A DNA stretch of 64,000 bases from Streptomyces antioxidans (GTDB lineage: Bacteria; Actinomycetota; Actinomycetes; Streptomycetales; Streptomycetaceae). Below are positions 49,393 through 58,700 of this stretch, piece after piece (position 1 is the stretch's first letter; each line of letters begins with the position of its first letter). Location: positions 62,001 to 126,000 of the forward strand of contig NZ_LAKD02000119.1 in the NCBI RefSeq assembly GCF_000968685.2, given 5' to 3'. A program made the translations under genes and the position numbers. The notes beneath the pieces are model-generated. The model did not search any database, was not told the origin of the DNA, and was given only the letters and a program-made list of their open reading frames with translations.

Positions 49393-50719
49393 GGTCGACC
49401 GGGGCCCCGTGCCCCGCCCGGCGGGCGCCGTCGCCCACCGTCCTGCGAGCGTCGTCGTGCCCCGCCCGGCGGGCGTCGCGCCCCGCCGGGCCGCCGTCGA
49501 GCGCCTGGTCCAGATCGCGCCACAGGTCCGCCACGTCCTCGAGCCCGACCGACATCCGCAGCAGCCGGTCGCCGATCCCCGAGGAGCGGCGGTCCCCCTC
49601 GGCCACGATCCGGTGGCTGATGGAGGCCGGGTGCTGGATGAGGGTGTCCACACTGCCCAGGCTCACCGCCGGAGTGATCAGCCGCACCCCGCCGATCACC
49701 GCGTGCGGATCGCCATGGGGCTCGAAGGCCACCATCGCCCCGCCGATCCGCGGATAGTGGACGCGGGCCACCCGGGGGTCGGCGGCCAGCCGCCGGGCCA
49801 GCTCGGCCGCGGTAGCCGAGGCGGCCCGCATCCGTACCGGCAGCGTGGACAGCCCGCGCAGCAGCAGATATCCGGCGAGCGGATGCAGCACCCCGCCGGT
49901 GGCGAACCGCATCTGGCGCAGCACCCGGGCGAACTCCTCGTCACAGGCCACCACGCCGCCCATCACATCGCCGTGTCCGCCGAGGTACTTGGTGGCGCTG
50001 TGCAGGACCAGGCTCGCGCCCCGCTCGGCCGGGCGCTGCAGCACCGGGGTGGCGAAGGTGTTGTCCGCGAGCAGCGGGACCGTCCCGCAGGAGTGGGCCA
50101 CGGCCCGCAGATCGACCTCCGCGAGCGTCGGATTGGCCGGGGTCTCCACCATGACCAGGCCGGTGTCGGGGCGGATCGCGTCCGCGATCCCCGCCGGGTC
50201 CACCCAGGTGACCTCGGTGCCGAGCAGCCCGGTGTCCAGCAGATGGTCGCTGCACCCGTACAGCGGCCGGACCGCCACCACATGCCGCAGCCCCTGGGCC
50301 CCGCGCGCCAGCAGGCACGCGCTGAGCGCCGCCATGCCGCTGGCGAACGCGACCGCGCTCTCGGTGCCCTCCAGCCGGGCCAGGGCGGTCTCGAAGCGGG
50401 CCACGGTGGGATTGTCCAGACGGGCGTAGACCGGCGGGCCGTCCGGCCGGGCGCCGGTGGCGGCGAACGCGTCGATACGAGCGGCCTCCTGGCGGCTGTC
50501 GTACGAGGGGTAGGTGGTCGACAGATCCAGGGGTACGGCGTGCAGACCCATGCCCGGAAGGTCCTCGCGCCCGGCGTGGACGGCCTCGGTGGCGAACGCG
50601 TGCAGCGCGGCGTCGTCGCCGTACGGGCCCTGTGTACCGCCCGGCGCGGTCTCCGCGCTCCATACGGTTCCCGTGCCCGCTGTGCTCCCTGTGCTCTCCG
50701 TGCTCTGCCTGATGTCCAT
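49358..50719 (-). CDS. Cys/Met-metabolism PLP-dependent enzyme (cystathionine/methionine lyase-synthase family)
   Basis: 453 aa from ATG 50719. Trans-sulfuration family motifs: YARLDNPTVARFETALARLE, VAFASGMAALSA, VRPLYGCSDHLL, VMVETPANPTLAEVDL, LLADNTFATPVLQRP and the PLP lysine in LHSATKYLGGHGDVMGG. SISHR near the C-terminus is also conserved. The first 40 residues and last 40 (Arg/Ala/Gly) are low-complexity additions. It is divergent from an Lrp/AsnC regulator, which likely controls it. Which of gamma-lyase or gamma-synthase is not resolvable by eye. Confidence 0.9.
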   Translation of the reverse strand: MDIRQSTESTGSTAGTGTVWSAETAPGGTQGPYGDDAALHAFATEAVHAGREDLPGMGLHAVPLDLSTTYPSYDSRQEAARIDAFAATGARPDGPPVYARLDNPTVARFETALARLEGTESAVAFASGMAALSACLLARGAQGLRHVVAVRPLYGCSDHLLDTGLLGTEVTWVDPAGIADAIRPDTGLVMVETPANPTLAEVDLRAVAHSCGTVPLLADNTFATPVLQRPAERGASLVLHSATKYLGGHGDVMGGVVACDEEFARVLRQMRFATGGVLHPLAGYLLLRGLSTLPVRMRAASATAAELARRLAADPRVARVHYPRIGGAMVAFEPHGDPHAVIGGVRLITPAVSLGSVDTLIQHPASISHRIVAEGDRRSSGIGDRLLRMSVGLEDVADLWRDLDQALDGGPAGRDARRAGHDDARRTVGDGARRAGHGAPVDLSARAAGQAAE

Positions 50720-50778
50720 GGGTGAAGGGTGAACAACCACCGGACGCTCGCGGCCGATGTCCGTGCTACGTTCGGCCG

Positions 50779-51273
50779 ATGGCCGAAACCGTCGCCCTCG
50801 ATCCGGTGGATCTTCAGATTCTGCGGCTGCTGCAGAACGACGCCCGGACCACCTACCGCGATCTGGCCGCCCAGGTCGGCGTGGCGCCCTCGACCTGTCT
50901 GGACCGGGTGGCCCGGCTGCGCCGCTCCGGGGTGATCCTCGGCCATGAACTCCGGCTGGACCCCGCCAGGCTTGGGCGCGGTCTCGAGGCCCTGCTCTCG
51001 GTGCAGCTGCGGCCCCACCGCCGGGAGCTGGTCGGCCCGTTCGTGGAGCGGATCCGGGCGCTGCCCGAGTCCCGGGCGCTGTTCCACCTGGCCGGGCCGG
51101 ACGACTACCTGGTGCATGTGGCGGTGGCCGACACCGCCGATCTCCAGCGGCTGGTGCTGGACGAGTTCACCTCGCGCCGCGAGGTGGCACGGGTCGAGAC
51201 CCGCCTGATCTTCCAGCAGTGGAGCTGCGGCCCGCTGCTGCCGCCCGCCCGGGACGGCTCAGCAGTCCCGTAG
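50779..51273 (+). CDS. Lrp/AsnC-family regulator
   Basis: 164 aa. Helix-turn-helix: VDLQILRLLQNDARTTYRDL, AAQVGVAPSTCLDRVARLRR; RAM effector domain: LLSVQLRPHRRELVGPFVER, AGPDDYLVHVAVADTADLQR. The start ATG 50779 is only about 9 bp after a TACGTT -10-like element, so the mRNA is probably leaderless. It is divergent from the trans-sulfuration enzyme. Confidence 0.93.
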   Translation: MAETVALDPVDLQILRLLQNDARTTYRDLAAQVGVAPSTCLDRVARLRRSGVILGHELRLDPARLGRGLEALLSVQLRPHRRELVGPFVERIRALPESRALFHLAGPDDYLVHVAVADTADLQRLVLDEFTSRREVARVETRLIFQQWSCGPLLPPARDGSAVP

Positions 51274-51346
51274 CACACTCCTGTTCCCATGCGTCACACC
51301 CCCTTGGTGCTGACGCCGCACCCCGGAACGTACGAGGATGGGCCGC

Positions 51347-53029
51347 ATGTCCGATACCAAGAACGCTCCGCTGCCCCGCCAGGTCGCCGACGGCTATGTC
51401 GACGCCCTCGTCGAACTCGACCCGATCACCGGCACCTACCTGGGCGTTCCCGAGAGCTCCCGGCGTCTTCCCGACTTCTCCCCCGAGGGGGCGAAGGCCG
51501 TCGCCGACCTCAACCGCACCACCTTGGACCGGCTGGCCGAGGCCGAGGCGCGCCCCGGCGCGGACAGCGACGCCGAGCGCCGCTGCGCCCGGCTGCTGCG
51601 GGAGCGGCTGACCGCCGAACTGGCCGTGCACGAGGCCGATGAGCAGCTGCGCGCGGTCAGCAATCTGAGCTCCCCGCTGCACTCGGTGCGCGGCATCTTC
51701 ACCGTGATGCCCACCGAGACCGAGGAGGACTGGTCGGCGGTGGCGGCCCGGCTGCGCGCCGTACCGGCCGCGCTGGAGGGGTACCGCGACTCGCTCGCCG
51801 AGGGGCTGCGGCGGAGCCTGCCCGCCGGGCCCCGGCAGGTGGCCACGGTCCTCGGACAGCTGACGGAGTGGATCGGCACGGACGGCGGCTGGTTCGCGGA
51901 CTTCACCGCCGAGGGCCCGGACGCGCTGCGCGGTGAGCTGGACGGGGCCGCCGCCGCGGCCACGGGCGCGCTGGTCGCGCTCCGCGACTGGCTGCGCGAC
52001 ACCTACGCCCCGGCCGTCGAGGGCGCGCCCGATGTGGTGGGGCGTGAGCGCTACCGCCGCTGGGCCCGGATGTGGAACGGCACGGACCTCGACCTGGACG
52101 AGGCGTACGCGTACGGCTGGTCGGAATTCCACCGGATCCACGCCGAGATGCGCACCGAGGCCGAGAAGATCCTGCCCGGCGCCAACCCGTGGGAGGCGCT
52201 GCGCCACCTCGACGCCCACGGTGCCCATATCGAGGGCGTCGAGGAGACCCGGGTGTGGCTGCAGGAGCTGATGGACGAGGCCATCGAGCAGCTGGACGGC
52301 ACCCACTTCGACCTGGCCGAGCGGGTCAAGCGGGTCGAGTCGATGATCGCCCCGCCGGGCAGCGCGGCGGCGCCGTACTACACCCAGCCGTCGGTGGACT
52401 TCTCCCGCCCCGGCCGGACCTGGCTGCCCACGATGGACGAGACCCGCTTCCCCGTCTACGACCTGGTCTCCACCTGGTACCACGAGGGCGTGCCCGGCCA
52501 CCATCTGCAGCTCGCGCAGTGGGCGCACGTCTCCGACCAGCTCTCCCGCTACCAGGCCACGGTCGGCATGGTCAGCGCCAACGCGGAGGGCTGGGCGCTG
52601 TACGCGGAGCGGCTCATGGACGAGCTGGGCTATCTGTCGGACCCGGAGCGGCGGCTGGGCTACCTGGACGCGCAGATGATGCGGGCGCTGCGGGTGATCG
52701 TGGACATCGGGATGCATCTGGAACTGGAGATCCCCGCCGACTCGCCCTTCCACCCCGGCGAGCGGTGGACCCCGGAGCTGGCGCGCGAGTTCTTCGGGCT
52801 GCACTGCGGCCGCCCGGCGGACTTCCTCGACAGCGAGCTGGTGCGCTACCTGGGCATGCCGGGCCAGGCCATCGGCTACAAGCTGGGCGAACGGGCCTGG
52901 CTGACGGGGCGAGAGGCGGCCCGTAAGGCACACGGCGACGCCTTCGACGCCAAGAAGTGGCACATGGCGGCGCTGTCGCAGGGCTCGCTGGGCCTCGATG
53001 ACCTGGTGGAGGAGCTGTCAGCGCTCTGA
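51347..53029 (+). CDS. DUF885-family metallopeptidase-like protein
   Basis: 560 aa. The defining motif is WYHEGVPGHHLQLAQWAHVS near residue 382, a zinc-site variant of HExxH. A distal glutamate region, NAEGWALYAERLMDELGYLS, provides the third ligand candidate. The N-terminus is VADGYVDALVELDPITGTYL. There is no signal peptide, so it is cytoplasmic. DUF885 proteins are probable carboxypeptidase-like enzymes of unknown substrate. A TACGAGGAT stretch just before ATG 51347 suggests a short leader. Confidence 0.92.
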   Translation: MSDTKNAPLPRQVADGYVDALVELDPITGTYLGVPESSRRLPDFSPEGAKAVADLNRTTLDRLAEAEARPGADSDAERRCARLLRERLTAELAVHEADEQLRAVSNLSSPLHSVRGIFTVMPTETEEDWSAVAARLRAVPAALEGYRDSLAEGLRRSLPAGPRQVATVLGQLTEWIGTDGGWFADFTAEGPDALRGELDGAAAAATGALVALRDWLRDTYAPAVEGAPDVVGRERYRRWARMWNGTDLDLDEAYAYGWSEFHRIHAEMRTEAEKILPGANPWEALRHLDAHGAHIEGVEETRVWLQELMDEAIEQLDGTHFDLAERVKRVESMIAPPGSAAAPYYTQPSVDFSRPGRTWLPTMDETRFPVYDLVSTWYHEGVPGHHLQLAQWAHVSDQLSRYQATVGMVSANAEGWALYAERLMDELGYLSDPERRLGYLDAQMMRALRVIVDIGMHLELEIPADSPFHPGERWTPELAREFFGLHCGRPADFLDSELVRYLGMPGQAIGYKLGERAWLTGREAARKAHGDAFDAKKWHMAALSQGSLGLDDLVEELSAL

Positions 53030-53671
53030 GCGCGTTGCGCTTGGGTTGACTTGGCCGTGGCGGGCCACATCCGTAGCATGCGGCCCGCCCCGCTCCAGAA
53101 CTGTCCGGCGAACCACCCAGGGTCTTCTCCGCCCCTGACCGCCGAGGCCTGAGACGAAGCCCGATGCGAGGCCTGGGCGGAGCCCCGGTACGGGGCCTGG
53201 GACGAAGCCGCGAGACGGAGCCTGGAGCAAGACCCCGGCACGGGATCTGGGGCGAAGCCGCGGCACGGGGCCTGGGACGAAGCCGCGGCACGGGGCGTGG
53301 GCGGAGCCCCGGCACGGGGCCTGGGGCGGAGCCCCGGCACAGGGTCTGGAGCGGAGCCCCGGCACAGGGTCTGGAGCAAAACCCCGGCGAGGCCTGGAGC
53401 GAAGCCCCGGCACAGGACCTGGAGCAAAACCCCGGCACGGGATCTGAGGCGAAGCCCCGGCACGGGGCCTGGAGCAAAACCCCGGCGAGGCCTGGGACGG
53501 AGCCCCAGCACGGGGTCTGGGGCGAAGCCCCGGCGGGGTCTGGGGCGAAGCCCCGGCGGGGTCTGGGGCGAAGCCCCGGCGGGGTCTGGGGCGAAGCCCC
53601 GGCGGGGTCTGGGGCGAAGCCCCAGTTGTGGGAAGGGGCGGGGAGGGGAAAAAGCAGCGCGCCGGACGCCC
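53030..53671. other. Gene-free region dominated by a repeat array
   Basis: 642 bp between the DUF885 gene and sbcC. The first 118 bp hold nothing recognisable beyond a possible start of DUF885 transcript end; most of the rest is the 20-unit repeat array at 53148-53631. The open frames that cross it (Pro/Arg/Gly repeats) are products of the repeat period and not genes. Confidence 0.75.
53148..53631. repeat. About 20 tandem units of 23-25 bp, each a small palindrome
   Basis: Consensus unit CCTGGGGCGAAGCCCCGGC plus (A)CGGGG. Each unit contains GGGGCGAAGCCCC, a 5-bp stem with a GAA loop. Left units are diverged (GAGACGAAGCCC, GGAGCAAGACCCC), whereas units 16-19 are identical TCTGGGGCGAAGCCCCGGC+GGGG copies. 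This gradient suggests recent expansion at the right end, toward sbcC. Confidence 0.9.
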
Positions 53672-56600
53672 CTAGTGCGCGGCGGCCGTCCGATGCCGTA
53701 CGGCCGAGCCCCGGCGCCCCTTGACGACCTCCAGCTGGGCGGGGATCCGCCGACGCAGATCGGCGACATGGCTGACGATGCCGACCGTACGGTCGCGTTC
53801 GCGCAGCGAGTCCAGCACGTCCATCACCTCGTCCAGGGTCTGCTCGTCCAGGCTGCCGAACCCCTCATCGATGAAGAGGGTGTCCAGGCGGACCCCGCCC
53901 GCCTCGTCGGTGACCACATCGGCCAGCCCCAGCGCGAGGGCCAGCGACGCGGAGAAGGTCTCTCCGCCGGAGAGGGTCGCGGTGTCGCGTTCGCTGCCCG
54001 TCCAGGCGTCGACGACATGCAGTCCGAGGCCGGAGCGCCCGCGCCCGCCGGAGCGGGCGTCGGAGTGCACCAGGGTGTAGCGCCCGGAGGACATCTGGCG
54101 CAGCCGTACGCTCGCCGCCGCGGCGACCTGCTCCAGCCGGGCCGCCAGCACATACGCCTCCAGCCGCATCCTGCGCTCGTTGTCCGCGGAGGTGCCCGCC
54201 GCGAGCGAGGCGAGGCGGGCGATCCGGTCGTGCTCCGCACGCAGCGGGGCGAGCCGATGGGCGTCGGCGAGCGCCTGCGCGGACAGCGCGTCAAGCTCCT
54301 CGCAGCGGGTGCGGGCCGCGGCGTCCGCTGCCGAGACCTCGCGCAGCGCGCGGGTGGCCGCGTCGGCCGCCGACTGCGCCGCCCCGGCGTCGGCGGGCGG
54401 CGCCTGCGCGGCGGCGAGCACCCTGGGGTCGGAGAGCTCGGCCGCCACGGCCGCCGACTCCGACTGCCAGGCGTCGAGGCGGCGGCGCGCCTCGCGCTGC
54501 CGGTCGGGGGGCAGCACGGCCGCCGCGGCCTGTTCCGGGGTCTCGAACCCGGCCCGGTACGCGGCGTCGGCGAGCCGGGCGTCGGCCTCTTTGAGCCGGT
54601 TCGCGGCCGTCCCGGCGGCCCGCGCCGCCTCGGCCGCGTGGGCCAGCAGCCCCGCCTGCCGTTCGAGCCGCGACGCGCGCCGCGCGACGGTGGCGTCCGC
54701 GCCGCGCGCCTGATCCAGCTCGGTCAGCAGCGCGGCCCGCTCCCTGGCCAGGGCCTCGCGGTGCGAGGTGCGGGCGGCGGCCCGCCGCTCGGCCTCCTGC
54801 CGCTGTTCCTGACGGCGTGCGTGCTCGCCCTCGGCCCGGTCCAGGGCCTCGCGGGCGGCGTGCGCGTCGGCCGCCGCGTTCCGTGCCTCGGCGTACGCGG
54901 TGCGCAACTCGCCCAGGGCCCGGTCGAGTTCGGCCGCGTCCTCGCCCTCGGCCGTGGCCTCCGCACCCGCACGTGCCTCCCGCAGCGCGTTCCGCGCCCG
55001 CTCGGCCTCCTCCCGGACCTCCTCGGCGCGCTGGTAGTCCGCCAGCGCGGCCTCCTCCGCCGTACGGTCCACATGCCCGGCCCCGGGCCTGGCCGGGCTC
55101 GGGTGCTCGGTCGCCCCGCACACCGCGCAGGGCTCTCCGGCGCGCAGCCCGGCCGCGAGTTCGGCGGCGATACCGCGCAGCCGGGCCTCCTTGAGGTCGA
55201 GCCAGCGCTGCCGCGCGGCGGCGGCCCCTTCCCGCGCCCGCAACAGCTCCTCCGCCGCCTGCTCCTCCTGCCCGGCGAGCCGGTCCCGCCGCCGGGCGGC
55301 CTCAAGTCGCCGCTCGGCGGGCTCGATCCGCCCGCCGAGCTGCTCGGCCCGGGCGACGGCCTCCTGCGCCGCCTCGACCCGCCGCTGATGCGCCCGGTGG
55401 GTCTCCTCCCACCCGGCGAGCCACTCGTCGGCCTCCTCGACCGCCTCGTCATCGGCACGGGCCTCCCGCTCGAGCGCGGCGATCTCACGGAGGACGGCCC
55501 CCGCCCGGGCCTCCGCCCGCCGCGCGGCCCCCAACGCCCCCAGTTCCTCCCGCACCCGCCGCTCAGCCTGTGCCAGCCACTGGGCATCGGCTTCGGCGGG
55601 CACCACGGCCACGCCCGCGCCCCGCGAACCGGCGCCCGGCTCGCCATACGGCCCCTCACCGCCACGGGCCGCGCCGCCACGACCCGCCTGGGGCGGCGCG
55701 GCCTGCCTCGCCGCGCCAGGGTCCGGCGCGCCCGGACCGCGCGCCCCCGTGGCGGTGCCCGGACCGCGGGAAGCCCCCACGTGCGGCACTCCGCGCTCCG
55801 ACGCATCCGCACCGCCCGACGCACCGGCCCCGCCCGGGGCGGCAGCGTCGCCGGACGGCGCCCGGCGCCGCACATCGTCCGCGGTGTCCTCGTCGGCAGC
55901 CCGCCCGGCCCACGCACCTTCCGTGCCCGGGTGCGGGGCGGGCTCCTCCGGGGACGCGGTGGCCTGTGCGGGCAGCGGGGCGTCGGGCGAAGCGGTCGGG
56001 ACCGAGGCGGCGGGGGTGCGTTGGTCGGGGATGTCCGGCGCCGTCCGTAGGTCGGGCTCGGCGGCCAGGCGGGCGCGGGCCTGGCGTTCGGTGGCTTCTG
56101 CGGTGTCGTGGTCGCGGGCGGCGACGGTGCGGAGGTCGAGCGCGGGGACCACCGCGTCGGCGGCGCGGGCGCGTTCCAGCAGCTCGCGCAGGTGGTCGTG
56201 GTCGGGACGGCGCCGTTCGAGGTCATCCGCCCGGCGGCGGGCCTCGGTGTGCCGGCGCTGGAGTTCGGCCCGTTCGCGGATCGCGTCGGCGGTCCGCTGG
56301 GCGGTGTCGTGGGCCGACTCGGCGGCCCGTACGGCGGACAGCGCGATGTCCCTGCGTTCCCGCGCGCCCGCGCGCGCGACGGCGGCCCACTCCAGGACGG
56401 CGTCGGCCAGCCCCGGCTCACCGGGGGTCAGCTCCGGCAGCGGGTGGCCGTCCAGCTCCGTGGTGCGGCCCGCCGCCTGCGCCATGCGGTGGGCGAGCGC
56501 GAGCAGCCGCTCGTCCCCGGCCGCGACCCGCTGCTCCGCCGCCCGCCGCTGCTCCGCCAGCCGTTCCTCGACGGCGGCGAAGCGGCCGGTGTCGAACAGC

Positions 56601-57184
56601 TTGCCCAGCAGCTTGCCGCGGGCCAGCTCGTCCGCACGCAGAAAGCGCGCGAAGTCGCCCTGCGGCAACAGCACCACCTGGCAGAACTGCTCCCGGCTCA
56701 TGCCGAGCAGCTGCGCGATCTCCTCGCCGATCTCCTGGTGCGAGCGGCTGAGGGCCTTCCACGTTCCCGTCCCCGTGCCCGCCGCCCCCGCCCCCGCGCT
56801 GGCCGAGGAGGGCGCCGGGACGTACTCGCGGAGCAGGGTCTGCGCCTTCTCCCGCGTCATCCCCGTGCCCCGCTTCTTGGGGCGCGGCTGCTCGGGGCGC
56901 CGGGTGATCTCAAGGCGCCGTTCCCCGACGGTGCATTCGAGAACGACCTCGGTCGGGGTCAGCGGTTCGGCATGGTCGCTGCGCAGCGAAAGCCCGCCGC
57001 CCTGGCGGGCGCCGGGCACCTGGCCGTACAGCGCGTAGCAGACCGCGTCCAGGACAGACGTCTTACCGGCGCCGGTCGGCCCGTGCAGCAGGAAGAGCCC
57101 GGCGGCGGACAGCTCATCGAAGTCGATCTCCTGGGCGGCGCCGAACGGCCCGAAGGCCGTGACGGCGAGCCGGTGCAGCCTCAT
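53672..57184 (-). CDS. sbcC: SbcC-type exonuclease subunit (SMC-like ATPase)
   Basis: 1170-aa partner of SbcD that processes DNA hairpins and ends. Walker A GPTGAGKTSVLDAVCYAL at residue 36; long coiled-coil arms; zinc hook PCAVCGATEHPSP near 685; signature LSGGETFSASLALALGLADV near 1071; Walker B LDTLFIDEGFGSLDEQTLDE near 1104. Residues about 370-530 contain an Ala/Gly/Pro-rich insertion absent from standard arms. ATG 57184 overlaps the sbcD stop (ATGA). The array of small palindromes lies directly downstream, an intriguing neighbour for a hairpin nuclease. Confidence 0.95.
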   Translation of the reverse strand: MRLHRLAVTAFGPFGAAQEIDFDELSAAGLFLLHGPTGAGKTSVLDAVCYALYGQVPGARQGGGLSLRSDHAEPLTPTEVVLECTVGERRLEITRRPEQPRPKKRGTGMTREKAQTLLREYVPAPSSASAGAGAAGTGTGTWKALSRSHQEIGEEIAQLLGMSREQFCQVVLLPQGDFARFLRADELARGKLLGKLFDTGRFAAVEERLAEQRRAAEQRVAAGDERLLALAHRMAQAAGRTTELDGHPLPELTPGEPGLADAVLEWAAVARAGARERRDIALSAVRAAESAHDTAQRTADAIRERAELQRRHTEARRRADDLERRRPDHDHLRELLERARAADAVVPALDLRTVAARDHDTAEATERQARARLAAEPDLRTAPDIPDQRTPAASVPTASPDAPLPAQATASPEEPAPHPGTEGAWAGRAADEDTADDVRRRAPSGDAAAPGGAGASGGADASERGVPHVGASRGPGTATGARGPGAPDPGAARQAAPPQAGRGGAARGGEGPYGEPGAGSRGAGVAVVPAEADAQWLAQAERRVREELGALGAARRAEARAGAVLREIAALEREARADDEAVEEADEWLAGWEETHRAHQRRVEAAQEAVARAEQLGGRIEPAERRLEAARRRDRLAGQEEQAAEELLRAREGAAAARQRWLDLKEARLRGIAAELAAGLRAGEPCAVCGATEHPSPARPGAGHVDRTAEEAALADYQRAEEVREEAERARNALREARAGAEATAEGEDAAELDRALGELRTAYAEARNAAADAHAAREALDRAEGEHARRQEQRQEAERRAAARTSHREALARERAALLTELDQARGADATVARRASRLERQAGLLAHAAEAARAAGTAANRLKEADARLADAAYRAGFETPEQAAAAVLPPDRQREARRRLDAWQSESAAVAAELSDPRVLAAAQAPPADAGAAQSAADAATRALREVSAADAAARTRCEELDALSAQALADAHRLAPLRAEHDRIARLASLAAGTSADNERRMRLEAYVLAARLEQVAAAASVRLRQMSSGRYTLVHSDARSGGRGRSGLGLHVVDAWTGSERDTATLSGGETFSASLALALGLADVVTDEAGGVRLDTLFIDEGFGSLDEQTLDEVMDVLDSLRERDRTVGIVSHVADLRRRIPAQLEVVKGRRGSAVRHRTAAAH

Positions 57185-58476
57185 CGCGCCGCCTCCCCCG
57201 CGATCCTTACGGTTGCCGTCGCCGCCCCCGGGGTCGTCCTTACGGTTGCCGTCGCCGCCCCGGGGGTCGTCCTTACGGTTGCCGTCGCCGCCCCCGGGCC
57301 GTTCTCCCCGCCCGGCACGACCCCCTCGTGCGCCTCGCTCCTTACGGTCTCCAGCGCGTCCTCGAGCAGTACGCGCTCCGCCGCGTCCGGGCCGCGGCCG
57401 CCCCGCACATGGGCCACGAAGTCCTCGGCGATCTGCCGGTCCGAGCGGCCGCGCAGCCGCTGCGCGTACGAGGCGAGCGGATCCTCGGGGGGCCGCTCGG
57501 GGTCGAAGACCAGCGTGAGCACATGGGGGAAGCGCCGCACCAGCCGGGCCATCGGCTCATGCGGCCGCACCGCGTCGGTCAGCGTGGCCTCGACCCACGC
57601 CTCCTCGTGGCGGTCGAGGTCCGGGTCGGCCAGCAACTCCTCGATCCGGCCGCGGATCCGGGCCAGCGGCCTGGGCACCGGGCACTCCACCCGTTGGTAC
57701 GACGGGGCCTCGCCCGCCGCCCCCAGCTCCACCACCCACATGGACTTGCGGTGCGCCGCCTCGGAGAAGGAGTACGCGAGCGGGGAGCCCGAGTAGCGGA
57801 CGCGCTCGGTGATGGTCTGGCAGCCGTGCAGATGGCCCAGCGCGGCGTAGTCGACGCCGTCGAAGACCTCGGCGGGTGCGGAGGCGACGCCGCCGACCGT
57901 GATGTCCCGCTCGCTGTCGCTGACCGCGCCACCGGTGACGAAGGCGTGCGCGAGGACGACGGACCGGGTGCCGGACGGCCGGGTGGCGAGGTCGGCGCGC
58001 ACCCGCTCCATGGCGGCGCCGAGCACCGCCGCATGCCCGGCCGCCGGGGCGCCCAACTCCTCCCGCACCAGACCCGGTTCGAGATACGGCAGACCGTAGA
58101 AGGCCACTTCGCCGTGGTCGTCGGCGAGGACGACGGGCGTGGCGCATCCGGCGGGGTCGGTACGCAGATGGATCCCGGCCCGGTCGATCAGCCCGGCGCC
58201 GACGCCGAGACGGCGGGCCGAGTCATGGTTGCCGGAGATCATGACCGTCGGCACCCCGAGGTCCGCGAGCCGGTGCAGGGCGTCGTCGAAGAGCTCGACG
58301 GCGGCGAGCGGCGGCACGGCGCGGTCGTAGATGTCGCCCGCGACCACCACCGCGTCAATGCGCCGGTCGCGCACGGTGGTGATGAGGTGGTCGATGAACT
58401 CCCGTTGTGCGGCAAGGAGGCTGACCCGGTGAAAGGACCGCCCGAGGTGCCAGTCGGAGGTGTGCAGAATTCTCAC
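57181..58476 (-). CDS. sbcD: SbcD-type exonuclease (Mre11-like)
   Basis: 431 aa from GTG 58476 (VRILHTSDWHLGRSFHRV); the open frame upstream to 58560 has no family sequence. Phosphoesterase motifs: HTSDWHLG, VVAGDIYDRAVPP, VMISGNHDSARRLG, VVLAHAFV and YAALGHLHGCQ. It forms the SbcCD complex with the next gene. The last 30 residues are three copies of an 11-residue repeat (PGAATATVRTT) from a 33-bp DNA repeat. Confidence 0.95.
   Translation of the reverse strand: MRILHTSDWHLGRSFHRVSLLAAQREFIDHLITTVRDRRIDAVVVAGDIYDRAVPPLAAVELFDDALHRLADLGVPTVMISGNHDSARRLGVGAGLIDRAGIHLRTDPAGCATPVVLADDHGEVAFYGLPYLEPGLVREELGAPAAGHAAVLGAAMERVRADLATRPSGTRSVVLAHAFVTGGAVSDSERDITVGGVASAPAEVFDGVDYAALGHLHGCQTITERVRYSGSPLAYSFSEAAHRKSMWVVELGAAGEAPSYQRVECPVPRPLARIRGRIEELLADPDLDRHEEAWVEATLTDAVRPHEPMARLVRRFPHVLTLVFDPERPPEDPLASYAQRLRGRSDRQIAEDFVAHVRGGRGPDAAERVLLEDALETVRSEAHEGVVPGGENGPGAATATVRTTPGAATATVRTTPGAATATVRIAGEAAR
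57205..57303 (-). repeat. Three in-frame 33-bp repeats in the 3' end of sbcD
   Basis: CCTTACGGTTGCCGTCGCCG begins at 57205, 57238 and 57271. Each unit encodes TVRTTPGAATA-type residues. The copies are nearly identical, so the expansion is recent. Confidence 0.88.
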
Positions 58477-58700
58477 AAGTGGTCTCCGACCTGCACTTCT
58501 GTCCTTCCTCCCACCCCGGTGGCCAGCATCACACCCGCGGTGTGTTCGCGATGCGGGCACCGACCACGTTAGCCGCGTTCGGCGCCCGGTCTCTCATGGA
58601 CCTCGTATTTCCCGCCCGTGTCGCCCGTGCCGGGGCCTGTCACCGGCGCAATCCCCGCACGGACAGCGAAGTCTGTACGCCTCACGCGTCCTGGTACGCC

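Noticed and set aside
53150..53640. Long open frames of Pro/Arg/Gly repeats, or a CRISPR array
   Set aside because: The frames follow the repeat period and have no start or family features. The units are contiguous palindromes with no unique spacers, so it is not CRISPR.
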